This document shows positions 34,582 through 43,906 of a stretch of DNA of 64,000 nt, piece after piece. The notes under the pieces were generated by a model that saw only the letters and a program-made list of their open reading frames with translations, searched no databases and was not told the origin of the DNA. Location: the NCBI RefSeq assembly GCF_002886045.1, contig NZ_CP025791.1:4727001-4791000 (forward strand), in the 5' to 3' direction. Numbering within the stretch: the first letter of the stretch is position 1; the number at the start of each line of letters is the position of its first letter. Both the position numbers and the translations under genes were made by a program. Source of the DNA: Flavivirga eckloniae. Lineage in GTDB: Bacteria > Bacteroidota > Bacteroidia > Flavobacteriales > Flavobacteriaceae.

Positions 34582-37311
34582 ATGGAAATACTTGAAAATG
34601 TGAAAACTCGGGTTTATAAATTTGGGGACAAAAAGGCAGATGGAAATAGTAAGATGAGGAATCTATTGGGTGGTAAAGGTGCGAATTTGGCAGAGATGAG
34701 TTCAATAGGCATTCCAGTTCCGCCTGGGTTTACAATTACTACAGAAGTTTGTACAGAGTACAATTTGCTGGGTAAAGATGAGGTGATAGAAATGATTAAA
34801 TCTGAGGTTGAGGAATCAATTGCAAATATTGAATCTCAAATGGGAACTTCTTTTGGAGATAAGGAAAATCCGCTACTGGTATCTGTACGTTCTGGAGCTA
34901 GAGTTTCTATGCCGGGAATGATGGATACGGTTTTAAACCTGGGGATGAATGATGAGGTCGTAGTCGGGCTAGCAGAAAAAACCAATAACGAGACGTTTGC
35001 CTGGGATTCTTATAGGCGTTTTATTCAAATGTATGGCGGTGTTGTTTTAGGAATGAAACCTGCATCAAAAGAAGATATTGATCCCTTTGAGGAAATCATG
35101 GAGCACCTTAAGGAAAAAAGAGGAATCAAGTTAGATACAGAATTTACAATTCAAGACTTAAAGGATCTTGTTTACGACTTTAAAAATGCCATAAAAAAAC
35201 GAACAGGACATATTTTTCCAACAGATCCTTGGGAGCAACTTTGGGGAGCCATTATAGCTGTTTTTAATAGTTGGAATGGAGACAGAGCTGTTTACTACAG
35301 AAACATGAATGGTTATCCGGCAGATTGGGGAACAGCCGTAAACGTTCAGGCCATGGTTTATGGAAACATGGGAAGTAATTCTGGTACTGGGGTCTGTTTT
35401 ACGAGAGATGCTGGTACAGGGGAAAATGTGTTTAATGGTGAGTATTTAATTAATGCACAAGGAGAAGATGTTGTGGCTGGGGTAAGAACGCCTCAACAGA
35501 TTACCAAATTAGGTTCCAAGAGGTGGGCTGAATTGGCAAGAATAGAGGAAGAAGATAGAGCAGAAAACTATCCGTCGTTAGAAGAATTAATGCCAGTTAT
35601 TTTTGATGAATTAAATACGTATCAGGACATATTAGAAAAACATTATAGAGATATGCAGGATATGGAGTTTACTATTCAAGATGGTAAGCTTTGGATTTTA
35701 CAAACCAGAAATGGTAAACGTACTGGTGCTGCCATGGTGAAAATAGCTATGGACTTAGTTAAAGAAGGTATGATTGATGAAAAGGAAGCACTATTACTCA
35801 TCGAGCCAAACAAATTAGATGAGCTTTTACATCCGGTTTTCGATGCTTCAGCACTTAAACGAGCTAATGTTATAGCTCAAGGATTACCGGCATCGCCAGG
35901 AGCAGCTACAGGTAAGATTGTATTCTTTGCCGATGAGGCCAGTAAGTATAAGAGCAGTATTTTAGTTCGTATTGAAACATCTCCGGAAGATTTAGAGGGG
36001 ATGAACATTGCCAAGGGTATTTTAACAGCTCGCGGAGGTATGACGTCGCATGCGGCTGTGGTGGCTCGTGGTATGGGTAAATGTTGTGTTTCGGGCGCAG
36101 GCGCATTAAAAATTAATTATAAGAAAAGAACGCTTATCGTTGATGGCCATGAGTATCATGAAGGGGATTGGATTTCTTTAAATGGTTCAACGGGTAATAT
36201 TATAGAAGGTAAGGTAGCTACAGCAGAACCAGAATTAAATGGTGAATTTGCGGAAGTTATGGAGCTTTCTAACAAATATGCTACTATGAAGGTAAGGACT
36301 AATGCCGATAACCCTAAAGATGCTCGTATTGCACGTAATTTTGGAGCTCAAGGTATTGGTTTAACAAGAACAGAGCATATGTTCTTTGAAGTTGACAGGA
36401 TTAAAGCCATGCGGGAAATGATTTTGGCAGATACCGTTAAAGAGAGAAAACAGGCTCTGGAAGAATTGCTTCCAATGCAACGCTCTGATTTTGAGGGTAT
36501 TTTTGAAGCTATGGAAGGTTTGTCTGTTACCATTCGTTTACTTGATCCGCCATTACATGAATTTGTGCCACATCAATTGGCAACGCAAAAAGAGTTGGCA
36601 GAAGATATGCACATTACATTACAAGCTGTAAAAAATAAGGTATCCGAACTGGAGGAATTTAACCCAATGCTGGGCCATAGAGGCTGTAGATTAGGGAATA
36701 CATATCCTGAAATAACAGAAATGCAAACACGTGCTATTATTGAAGCGGCTCTTAATTTAAAAGAACGTGGTATTATTTGTAAACCAGAAATTATGGTACC
36801 GTTAATAGGAACCGTTAAAGAGTTTGAAATGCAGGAAAATATTATTAGAAGTACTGCAGATACTATTTTTGAGGAACGGAATGATACGGTTGAATATTTA
36901 GTTGGAACCATGATTGAAATACCAAGAGCAGCCCTAATGGCCGAACTTATTGCTGCACGTGCAGATTTCTTCTCTTTTGGAACCAATGATTTAACGCAAA
37001 TGACTTTTGGATATTCTCGTGATGATTCTAGTAAATTCTTGCCCATTTATATAGAAAAAGGCATATTGAAAGTAGATCCTTTTGAAGTCTTAGATCAGGA
37101 AGGCGTTGGTCAATTAGTAAAAATGGGAACGGAAAAAGGCCGTGATGTCAAACCCAATTTAAAAGTTGGTATTTGCGGAGAACATGGTGGTGAACCAAGT
37201 TCGGTAGAATTCTGTTACCGTACAGGTATGGATTATGTTAGTTGCTCACCTTATAGAGTGCCTATTGCTAGAGTGGTGTCTGCTCAGGCCGTTATAAAAG
37301 CAACGTCGTAA
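34582..37311 (+). CDS. ppdK: Pyruvate, phosphate dikinase
   Basis: 909 residues, full length. Order of domains: N-terminal ATP-grasp (GGKGANLAEMSSIGIPVPPGF, SVRSGARVSMPGMMDTVLNLG), the swivelling phosphohistidine domain (TARGGMTSHAAVVARGMGK, with the phosphorylated His), and the C-terminal PEP/pyruvate barrel ending with GICGEHGGEPSS (catalytic Cys). It interconverts pyruvate, ATP and Pi with PEP, AMP and PPi. Depending on direction it serves gluconeogenesis or glycolysis with PPi. A weak Fnr-type site upstream suggests it belongs with pflB in the low-oxygen response. Confidence 0.96.
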   Translation: MEILENVKTRVYKFGDKKADGNSKMRNLLGGKGANLAEMSSIGIPVPPGFTITTEVCTEYNLLGKDEVIEMIKSEVEESIANIESQMGTSFGDKENPLLVSVRSGARVSMPGMMDTVLNLGMNDEVVVGLAEKTNNETFAWDSYRRFIQMYGGVVLGMKPASKEDIDPFEEIMEHLKEKRGIKLDTEFTIQDLKDLVYDFKNAIKKRTGHIFPTDPWEQLWGAIIAVFNSWNGDRAVYYRNMNGYPADWGTAVNVQAMVYGNMGSNSGTGVCFTRDAGTGENVFNGEYLINAQGEDVVAGVRTPQQITKLGSKRWAELARIEEEDRAENYPSLEELMPVIFDELNTYQDILEKHYRDMQDMEFTIQDGKLWILQTRNGKRTGAAMVKIAMDLVKEGMIDEKEALLLIEPNKLDELLHPVFDASALKRANVIAQGLPASPGAATGKIVFFADEASKYKSSILVRIETSPEDLEGMNIAKGILTARGGMTSHAAVVARGMGKCCVSGAGALKINYKKRTLIVDGHEYHEGDWISLNGSTGNIIEGKVATAEPELNGEFAEVMELSNKYATMKVRTNADNPKDARIARNFGAQGIGLTRTEHMFFEVDRIKAMREMILADTVKERKQALEELLPMQRSDFEGIFEAMEGLSVTIRLLDPPLHEFVPHQLATQKELAEDMHITLQAVKNKVSELEEFNPMLGHRGCRLGNTYPEITEMQTRAIIEAALNLKERGIICKPEIMVPLIGTVKEFEMQENIIRSTADTIFEERNDTVEYLVGTMIEIPRAALMAELIAARADFFSFGTNDLTQMTFGYSRDDSSKFLPIYIEKGILKVDPFEVLDQEGVGQLVKMGTEKGRDVKPNLKVGICGEHGGEPSSVEFCYRTGMDYVSCSPYRVPIARVVSAQAVIKATS

Positions 37312-37332
37312 TATTTATTTTTTTATTTGAGT

Positions 37333-37468
37333 TGAAGGGGCTGTCTGAAAAGTGTCATTGAGAACGAAGTGAACCTGCTTAGCAGGAATCTTTTAAAAAT
37401 TAAACATACCATAGTATTAGTATGTTGAGGTTTTTCAAAAAATATGATGACTTTTCAAGCGGCCTCTT
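37333..37468. repeat. MITE-like palindromic element downstream of ppdK
   Basis: The ends are about 24-bp inverted copies: GGGGCTGTCTGAAAAGTGTC against the complement of GACTTTTCAAGCGGCCTC. Inside lie two smaller hairpins, CCTGC/GCAGG and AACATAC/GTATGTT. Total length is about 136 bp with no coding capacity. It may also act as the ppdK terminator. The terminal sequence resembles insertion-sequence ends, but I cannot assign a family. Confidence 0.6.
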
Positions 37469-37502
37469 TGTTAGTATTTACTTTGGGGTTATGAGCAGAT
37501 TC

Positions 37503-38012
37503 TTAGTATATATTTTGTAAATAATCCGTTATTTCGTCAGCAGAAACACCTTTAAAAAAGCTAACGGTAACATAGTTGTTGCTAGATCTGTTGTATATAA
37601 CATCTCCAAGAACAATTATTCCATTGTTGTCAAGTTCCATTACATAATACTTACCTGTAAGAGATGTGAAAAACGAGAACTTAATCGGTTCGAAAGTAGC
37701 GTTATATAATTTTTTTAAACTACAATAATATGCCGCATGCGAATCTTTTAGTTTGTTATACGAATCTTGTTTTTCATAGAATGTAATGCCGACAATACTA
37801 TCATTTGTATTTATATGTCCTAATACATTTCTGTTGTCTACATCACCATTTCTGGTTGTTTCTTTGTTTAAGTTAAACTTATTTATGGCTTCATCTTCCG
37901 ACATAGGTAATTCAAATGTAATGTCATTAAATTCAATGGATTTGTCTTGTTTACAGGAGTTACAAGAAGTTATTATAATAATTGAGGCGAATAACAATGA
38001 GGCTAATTTCAT
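37503..38012 (-). CDS. Lipoprotein of unknown function
   Basis: 169 residues. The signal MKLASLLFASIIIITSC has a lipobox ITSC, and a second cysteine follows (SCNSCKQDK). The mature domain alternates strands and helices (IEFNDITFELPMSEDEAI, GITFYEKQDSY, YYVMELDNNGIIVLGDVIY) and ends VSADEITDYLQNIY. I recognise no family. It lies alone between the MITE-like element and the large repeat array. Confidence 0.7.
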   Translation of the reverse strand: MKLASLLFASIIIITSCNSCKQDKSIEFNDITFELPMSEDEAINKFNLNKETTRNGDVDNRNVLGHINTNDSIVGITFYEKQDSYNKLKDSHAAYYCSLKKLYNATFEPIKFSFFTSLTGKYYVMELDNNGIIVLGDVIYNRSSNNYVTVSFFKGVSADEITDYLQNIY

Positions 38013-38989
38013 GATTAAAATTTTAAAGGATTACTCAAAACTATAAGTTCAGATTAGATTTTGAAACACAGAATGAGTGAACTGCTATTTTCAATTAGTT
38101 AAGTAGGGGTAATTAAAATGTGGCTAAAGGAAAGGGGTTTTTAAATTATTGTTATAGCTATAAATTAAACTTGCTCCTCCCTTTTAAAAAGGGAGGTGGT
38201 CCCGATAACATCGGGATCGGAGGGTTACAGAAAATTAAGAAAGTTAAAAATAAAAACACCTCTTTCTCCCGATTTTTATTAAAATCGGAATTCATTCTCC
38301 TCTTAGGTTTAAGAGGAGAGTGGTACTATTTAAACGATAGGGTTAAAGGGAAGCAGCATATTGAAAGATTGTTAGAAATAAAACCAAACTTGCTCTTCCC
38401 TTTAAAAAGGGAGGTGGTCCCGATAACATCGGGATCGGAGGGTTACAGAAAATTAAGAAAGTTAAAAATAAAAACTCCTCTTTCTTCCGGTTTTTACTAA
38501 AACCGAAATTCATTCTCCTCTTAGGTTTAAGAGGAGAGCGGTACTATTTAACCCATGGAGGTAAAGAGAAACAATATATTGAACGGTTGTTAGAAATAAA
38601 ACCGAACTTGCTCCTCCTTTAAAAAGACAGGTGGGGCTCGATGTAATTGGGATTCGGAGGGTTCTAAAACAAAACTCCTCTTTCTCCCGATTTTTATTAA
38701 AATCGGAATTCATTCTCCTCTTAGTTTTAAGAGGAGAGAAGTTATAGTTAAACAAATAGGTTAAAGGAAAGAAATATGTTAAGATAGTTAAAACACAAAC
38801 CAAACTTGCTCCTCCCTTTATAAAGGGAGGTGGATCCCGAGAATCGGGATTCGGAGGGTTCATAAGTATTTAGGGCTTTTTAGTTATAAACAAAGACTAG
38901 GGAATTTATAGAATTGCTACACTTTATTCTCTGTATTGATTTTCATATCTTTAAAGTTAGAAAAAATTAGCTCCAAAGAACACTAAGGC
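38013..38989. other. Long intergenic region with the second 210-bp repeat array
   Basis: 977 bp, mostly the repeat array (38167-38862). The last part carries the promoter of the CRTAC1-like gene: TATCTTTA at 38946-38953, one mismatch from TAnnTTTG. Frames of 117 and 126 codons run through the hairpins and are not genes. Confidence 0.75.
38167..38862 (+). repeat. 210-bp hairpin repeat, three and a third head-to-tail units (plus orientation)
   Basis: Equivalent ACTTG positions fall at 38173, 38392, 38610 and 38808, giving periods of 219, 218 and 198 bp. Unit three lacks about 20 bp of the AT-rich spacer, and unit four stops after the second hairpin. In unit two the third hairpin reads TTCCGGTTTT/AAAACCGAA where the others read TTCCGATTTT/AAAATCGGAA, a compensated change that keeps pairing. 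Orientation is opposite to the array at 16.2 kb. Confidence 0.88.
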
Positions 38990-41224
38990 ATGAATCATAA
39001 AAAGGTTTTAAATACGTTAAAACATTCATCAAAATTTTTAATTTTTTTCTTTGTAATCACAGCTTGCAATAAAAAAGAACCTACCATGCCAGAGTTGCTT
39101 AACAAGGCAGCCAAAGAACAATTTTTTGTTCCGGAAAATATTTATGCAGCTTCTACAAAAACAGCATACTTTGATAGTATTTGTGCCATAGCTCCAGCCA
39201 ATAAAAAGGATAGTTATAATATAAATAAGGCAGAATCTCTTTTGTATGAAGGGAAGACGAAAGAAGCGATTGAAATATTAGAACCTATGTGGCAAAGAAA
39301 AATGAAAGGGGTTATAAATTATAATCTGGAACCTTATGAAGAAAGAAAAATAGGTCCTTTGCTAGCTATTTCTTATTTACGATTGGGTGAACAGGAAAAT
39401 TGCTTGCATCATCATGCTGTTTCTGCTTCCTGCATAGTTCCTATAAGCCCAGCCGGTTATCATCATGCACGGGAAGGCTCAAGTAAGGCTATAAAGCTCT
39501 ATGAGCATTTTTTGAAGAGCAATTCGCATGATTATAATAGTCGGTGGTTATTGAATATTGCATATATGACTCTTGGCGAATATCCGGAAGGTGTTCCGGA
39601 AGAATGGGCCATCCCAGATAGTGCTTTTCAATCGGAATATCCATTAAAAAAATTCAAGGATGTAGCGCCGAAATTGGGTTTGAATGTCAATGAGTTGTCT
39701 GGTGGTAGTATAATAGATGATTTTAACAACGACAATCTATTGGATGTATTGGTTTCCAGTTGGCTTCCTACACAACATTTGAGGTATTTTATAAACAATG
39801 GTGATGGTAGCTTTACAGAAAAAACCGAAACGGCAGGGTTACTGGAATCTAAAGGTGGATTGAATATGGTACAGGCAGATTATAACAATGATGGTTATTT
39901 GGATGTATTTGTTCTTAGAGGCGCCTGGATGCCGGCTTTAGGGAAACATCCGAATTCTTTACTGAGAAATAATGGAGATAACACCTTTACAGATGTCTCT
40001 ATAGAAACTGGCTTGCTTTCATTTTATCCTACGCAGACAGCGACTTGGGCAGATTTTAACAATGATGGGTGGGTAGATTTATTTATAGGAAACGAATCTG
40101 AAGATAATTATGTACATCCTTGTGAATTGTATATTAATAATACCGATGGTACTTTTTCTAATAAGGCTCTAAGTGCTGGGCTTACTGTAAGCGATGCCCA
40201 AAACCCTTATTATGTAAAAGGTGTTACGGCTGCCGATTTTAATAACGATGGTTGGACGGATATATACGTGTCCAATTTTAAGCGTACCAGTAAAAATCTG
40301 TTATTTATGAACAAGGGTACAGATGAAAAAGGAGAAATTAGTTTTAAGAATGCAGGAGATAGTCTTGGTTTGGGAGAAAAAATCTCCAGTTTTCCTACCT
40401 GGGCTTTTGACTATAATAATGATGGTTGGATGGATATTTTTGTGGCTGGCTATAAGCGAGGAGGTAGTTATGGATCGATAACATCAGATATTGTTGGTGA
40501 ATATTTAGGCGAACCCCATCAGGCAGAAACCATGCGGCTTTACGAAAATAGGGATGGCGTTTTTCATGATGTGTCAAAAGAGGTTGGATTGGATAGGATT
40601 GGATATGCCATGGGAGCTAATTATGGCGATTTGGATAACGATGGTTACTTGGATATATACCTTAGTACTGGCGAAGTGAGTTTTGAATCTATTATTCCTA
40701 ATAGGGTGTTTCGTAATGCACTTGGGAAAAACTTTCAGGATGTTACTACATCTGGAGGGTTCGGACATATTCAAAAAGGGCATGCTGTATCGTTTTCCGA
40801 TATTGATAACGATGGTGACCAGGACATTTATGTTGTTTTGGGAGGCGCCTTTGAAGGCGATAATTTTTTTAATTCGCTGTATAAGAATCCTTATCAAAAC
40901 GAAAATAACTGGGTAACTATTATTTTGGAAGGAACTAAAGCTAATCGTGCAGCTATTGGTAGTAAATTGATAGTAACCACTATAGAGGAAGGGAAGGAGC
41001 GTACTATTTACCACACTATAGGCTCTGGAGGGAGTTTTGGAAGCTCAACTTTAAGGGCGGAAATTGGTTTAGGAAAGGCTTCTGAAATTGTTCAGTTAGA
41101 AGTTATTTGGGCTGGAAGTGGAACACGACAAGTATTTAAGGAAATAAAACCGAATACATTTTATAAAATAATAGAGGGTCATCCACAGGTAGAAGAAATT
41201 GATCTATATGCTATAGATTTATAA
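38990..41224 (+). CDS. CRTAC1/UnbV-type FG-GAP repeat lipoprotein
   Basis: 744 residues. The lipoprotein signal ends FFVITACNKK. Residues about 20-215 are helical and TPR-like. A seven-bladed propeller of FG-GAP/VCBS repeats follows, each with a calcium-type Dx[DN]xDGxxD loop (DYNNDGYLDVFV, DFNNDGWVDLFI, DFNNDGWTDIYV, DYNNDGWMDIFV, DLDNDGYLDIYL and DIDNDGDQDIYV). The end (VTIILEGTKANRAAIGSKL to VIWAGSGTRQVF) is an ASPIC/UnbV domain. Such proteins are surface-located in Bacteroidota and often sit near polymer-use genes; ligand and role are unknown. It is a single gene. Confidence 0.9.
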   Translation: MNHKKVLNTLKHSSKFLIFFFVITACNKKEPTMPELLNKAAKEQFFVPENIYAASTKTAYFDSICAIAPANKKDSYNINKAESLLYEGKTKEAIEILEPMWQRKMKGVINYNLEPYEERKIGPLLAISYLRLGEQENCLHHHAVSASCIVPISPAGYHHAREGSSKAIKLYEHFLKSNSHDYNSRWLLNIAYMTLGEYPEGVPEEWAIPDSAFQSEYPLKKFKDVAPKLGLNVNELSGGSIIDDFNNDNLLDVLVSSWLPTQHLRYFINNGDGSFTEKTETAGLLESKGGLNMVQADYNNDGYLDVFVLRGAWMPALGKHPNSLLRNNGDNTFTDVSIETGLLSFYPTQTATWADFNNDGWVDLFIGNESEDNYVHPCELYINNTDGTFSNKALSAGLTVSDAQNPYYVKGVTAADFNNDGWTDIYVSNFKRTSKNLLFMNKGTDEKGEISFKNAGDSLGLGEKISSFPTWAFDYNNDGWMDIFVAGYKRGGSYGSITSDIVGEYLGEPHQAETMRLYENRDGVFHDVSKEVGLDRIGYAMGANYGDLDNDGYLDIYLSTGEVSFESIIPNRVFRNALGKNFQDVTTSGGFGHIQKGHAVSFSDIDNDGDQDIYVVLGGAFEGDNFFNSLYKNPYQNENNWVTIILEGTKANRAAIGSKLIVTTIEEGKERTIYHTIGSGGSFGSSTLRAEIGLGKASEIVQLEVIWAGSGTRQVFKEIKPNTFYKIIEGHPQVEEIDLYAIDL

Positions 41225-41278
41225 AATGAATTTGAATAGTAATATGTCCTACACTTAACTATTATTCTGACTCAAGGT

Positions 41279-41932
41279 TTAGTTTGCCTTTTTACCTTTA
41301 AGCTTTTGCTTTTTAAATTTGGAATTCAGCCAAGCATCAAGCATTTCTTTTTTATACGATTCGTTATTATAATTGATATTCACACCAAAGTCAAAGCCGT
41401 TTATTAATCGGCTGTACATGATTTGGTTTAAAATAACATCACCATTAGGACCATATATTTTGAATTCATAAGAGCGAAAATCAAGCCCATTAACTTTTAC
41501 AATTTTTGTCGCAGTGGAATCAACTTTAATGTTTTGATCCATGTATGTGTAATAAATCAGTTCTTTTAATGCCGCATTGGTTTCTTCCCATTCACCTTCA
41601 TATTCAACTTCGAAAGGTTCTGAAGTTGATTGAAATATATTGAATTGGTCTTTTTGAAAGCCAATTAAATTTCTTACCTCAGAAGCATCCACTTCTTCGT
41701 CTAACATATCCTCCATAGCATCTAGACCCTTTTTTTGAAATGTTTCGTTTTGCTCTTTAGTTATGACTTTCCAATTATCAGGAATGGTAATAGTCCATCC
41801 TATTTCTTTACTTGAATAAACATCGTTCTTAACATGTCCTTCGTCAATTTGTTTATTTGGGTCGGTTTTTTGTTTGCAAGAAGCGATTGAGACTAAAATT
41901 CCTAAAAGTATTATAGCGTATCTAGTTTTCAT
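41279..41932 (-). CDS. Lipoprotein of unknown function, PsbP-like fold possible
   Basis: 217 residues, lipobox IASC after a 16-residue signal. The mature domain starts with a surface-exposed linker, then GWTITIPDNWKVITKE, a pattern seen in PsbP/DUF1795-like domains, and continues with NGLDFRSYEFKIYGPNGDVILNQIMYSR and a Lys-rich tail. No catalytic motif. A perfect -7 box (TAATTTTG on the minus strand, 41960-41967) precedes it. Confidence 0.75.
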   Translation of the reverse strand: MKTRYAIILLGILVSIASCKQKTDPNKQIDEGHVKNDVYSSKEIGWTITIPDNWKVITKEQNETFQKKGLDAMEDMLDEEVDASEVRNLIGFQKDQFNIFQSTSEPFEVEYEGEWEETNAALKELIYYTYMDQNIKVDSTATKIVKVNGLDFRSYEFKIYGPNGDVILNQIMYSRLINGFDFGVNINYNNESYKKEMLDAWLNSKFKKQKLKGKKAN

Positions 41933-41959
41933 GGGGTAAAATTTTGTTGTTAGTTAGAT

Positions 41960-41967
41960 CAAAATTA
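41960..41967 (-). promoter_or_regulatory. -7 box of the lipoprotein gene at 41279-41932
   Basis: TAATTTTG on the minus strand matches TAnnTTTG fully, 28 bp upstream of the start codon. Confidence 0.6.
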
Positions 41968-41970
41968 GGC

Positions 41971-42102
41971 ATAACGGTTGTTGCAAGGGTGGTTATGTGA
42001 TTAGGGAACTAACTTAGTAAAAATAGAATGAACCAGAGAAAAATCTGCGAAGATTTTCATAAGTAGGCTAGTACTTTTCATAGGATACTCTGTTGTAACA
42101 CG
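41971..42102. repeat. Intergenic repeat (copy 1) with AAAATCTGCGA core
   Basis: About 130 bp running from ATAACGGTTGTTGC to GTTGTAACACG, with an internal AGAAAAATCTGCGAAGATTT hairpin. A related copy lies at 46091-46222 and a fragment at 45350-45400. It ends directly before the sigma-factor stop codon. Confidence 0.55.
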
Positions 42103-42104
42103 TT

Positions 42105-43370
42105 TTAGTTCATCTGTTTTCGAATATATGCTCTTTCTAAGTTATTCTTTGTTTGATTTAGCGCTTTTTTATAAAAAGATGCCGCAATTTCGTACTTTTC
42201 TATTGATTTATAAATTTTCCCCATTGTGCAGTTAAATAGATAATAAGAATTTAATTCTTTATTAAGATTTAACCTTTCAATTTCCTTTAATGCTTGTTCT
42301 GCTCTATGAGCATAAAACATTGCGATGCATCTGTTCAGATGAGTGTAGGCAGAAGGATTGATTTGTACTAGGCTGTCGTAAAATCTTAAAATACCTAACC
42401 AATTGGTTTCATTAAAAGATTTGGATTTGCAGTGTATTGATGCAATACTGGCTTCAAGATGAAATCTTGAGGTTAAATTTTTTCTAGGTTTAGAGTTATT
42501 TAAATATTCTATTCCTAAATGAATTAACTCTTTATCCCAATTATTTCTGTTTTGGGTTTCCAAATTATTTAATTCGTTCTTCAATCGGTTTCGCTCCTCA
42601 ATACGTGAAGCATTAAAAAGCATAAGTGCAAATAGTGCTTTAGTTGTATCTAGTTTTAAATCAATTTCTTTAAGCAATGATTTTGTAAGTTTCATTGCCT
42701 CTAAACAGAATTCATATTTTACGATTGAATTTCCTGCAGAAGCTTTATAACCTTCATTGAACATTAAATAGAGAATGAATTCTACAGTATGAATTTTTTC
42801 TATTGATTTTGTTGAATAAGGAATTTTAAAAACCAATTTTTCATCAGCAATTTTTTTCTTTGTTCTGTACAGATTTTTTTTGACCGATTCTTCATTCATT
42901 CCCAATCCTTTTGCAATTTCACTTCTACTAAAACCACAAATAGTTTTTAGAGCCAAAATGATTTGCGAGGTTTGTGGAATTTTGGGATGACATATGGAAA
43001 ACAATAGCTGTAATTGCATATCTTCAGGCTGTTCGTATTGAAAATACTTATCCATCTTATAACCAATGTCCATGTTTTTAGATTCAAATAAAGACACATC
43101 TGTTAAAGGGGAGAGATGTGTGAATCTTTTTGATTTGATGACATTTAGGGCTTTGTTTTTACAAACCTTGTATAGCCAATTTACAGGTTCTTTAGGAATG
43201 CCATTTTTAGTCCAATTTTCAAGGGCTGCAATAAATGTATCTTGTACAATATCTTCTGAAACCTGAAGATTCGACAAATTAAAAAGGTAAGTTAATGAAG
43301 CAACCAACTTTCCAAAATGGTTTCTGTAAAGTTGATTAACTTCATTTTGTATTTGAGAAGATGTATTCAA
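42105..43370 (-). CDS. ECF sigma factor with long C-terminal extension (ECF42 type)
   Basis: 421 residues. Region 2 (YRNHFGKLVASLTYLFN, SEDIVQDTFIAALENW, WLYKVCKNKALNVIKSKR) and region 4 (QIILALKTICGFSRSEIAKGLGMNEESVKKNLYRTKKKI) occupy the first 190 residues. The remaining 230 are helical and TPR-like, ending YYLFNCTMGKIYKSIEKYEIAASFYKKAL. That extension and the DGPF-protein gene directly upstream (2-bp gap) are the marks of the ECF42 group, which has no classical anti-sigma factor and is thought to be controlled through the extension. Targets usually include the DGPF gene itself. Confidence 0.88.
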   Translation of the reverse strand: MNTSSQIQNEVNQLYRNHFGKLVASLTYLFNLSNLQVSEDIVQDTFIAALENWTKNGIPKEPVNWLYKVCKNKALNVIKSKRFTHLSPLTDVSLFESKNMDIGYKMDKYFQYEQPEDMQLQLLFSICHPKIPQTSQIILALKTICGFSRSEIAKGLGMNEESVKKNLYRTKKKIADEKLVFKIPYSTKSIEKIHTVEFILYLMFNEGYKASAGNSIVKYEFCLEAMKLTKSLLKEIDLKLDTTKALFALMLFNASRIEERNRLKNELNNLETQNRNNWDKELIHLGIEYLNNSKPRKNLTSRFHLEASIASIHCKSKSFNETNWLGILRFYDSLVQINPSAYTHLNRCIAMFYAHRAEQALKEIERLNLNKELNSYYLFNCTMGKIYKSIEKYEIAASFYKKALNQTKNNLERAYIRKQMN

Positions 43371-43372
43371 GA

Positions 43373-43711
43373 TTACATCCCCATTATCGGACGAACCTCA
43401 ATTGCTCCTCCAGATTTAATGACAGGGCATTTCCCTCCAAAACTAACAGCATCTTCTATCGTTTTAGCTTGAATAAGAACATAACCGCTTATTGCTTCTT
43501 TAGATTCTATAAATGGACCGTCTGATTTGATGCCATGGGTAGTAATATACTTTCCGTTAGGTTCAATAGGATCAGACCCAATATAATTTCCTGTTTTAGC
43601 ATAATCCTCAATCCAAGCCATATACTCTTTGAGAGATTCTTGTTGTTGCTCTGGTGTTTTGTTGATAACATTTTGCATATCATCTTTAATAAAAATCATA
43701 AATTTTTTCAT
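43373..43711 (-). CDS. YCII-related DGPF-domain protein, partner of the ECF42 sigma factor
   Basis: 112 residues, alpha/beta ferredoxin-like fold. The name-giving motif DGPF is at residues 64-67 (KSDGPFIESKEAISGYVLI), followed by the conserved GGAIEVRPIM end. It is co-transcribed with the sigma factor. DGPF proteins are typical neighbours and targets of ECF42 sigma factors; the enzymatic role is unproven. Confidence 0.9.
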   Translation of the reverse strand: MKKFMIFIKDDMQNVINKTPEQQQESLKEYMAWIEDYAKTGNYIGSDPIEPNGKYITTHGIKSDGPFIESKEAISGYVLIQAKTIEDAVSFGGKCPVIKSGGAIEVRPIMGM

Positions 43712-43780
43712 TATCTAAATTTTTAATTAATTATTGAATTCATAGTATAGACAACTCACCTTTTTTTTAGGGGACAGTTT

Positions 43781-43906
43781 AAATATTGTCAACGTTTTTT
43801 ATTCGATTATTTGTCCGATTAAATCTGTCTGAATTTAATTAGTCTATAAACCTTAAAATTTAACACTTTCACCTACTATTACTTATACAAAATGTTGACA
43901 ATAGTT
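43781..43906. repeat. Pair of 18-bp inverted repeats
   Basis: AAATATTGTCAACGTTTT (43781-43798) and the complement of AAAATGTTGACAATAGTT (43889-43906) agree at 16 of 18 positions and are 90 bp apart. The right arm overlaps the stop codon of the next gene. It resembles a small non-autonomous element, or two separate regulator sites in opposite orientation. Confidence 0.45.

Noticed and set aside
38120-38863. Frames of 126 codons (+) and 117 codons (-) in the repeat array
   Set aside because: They run through hairpin repeats, encode the same peptide pieces in each unit, and have no family features.
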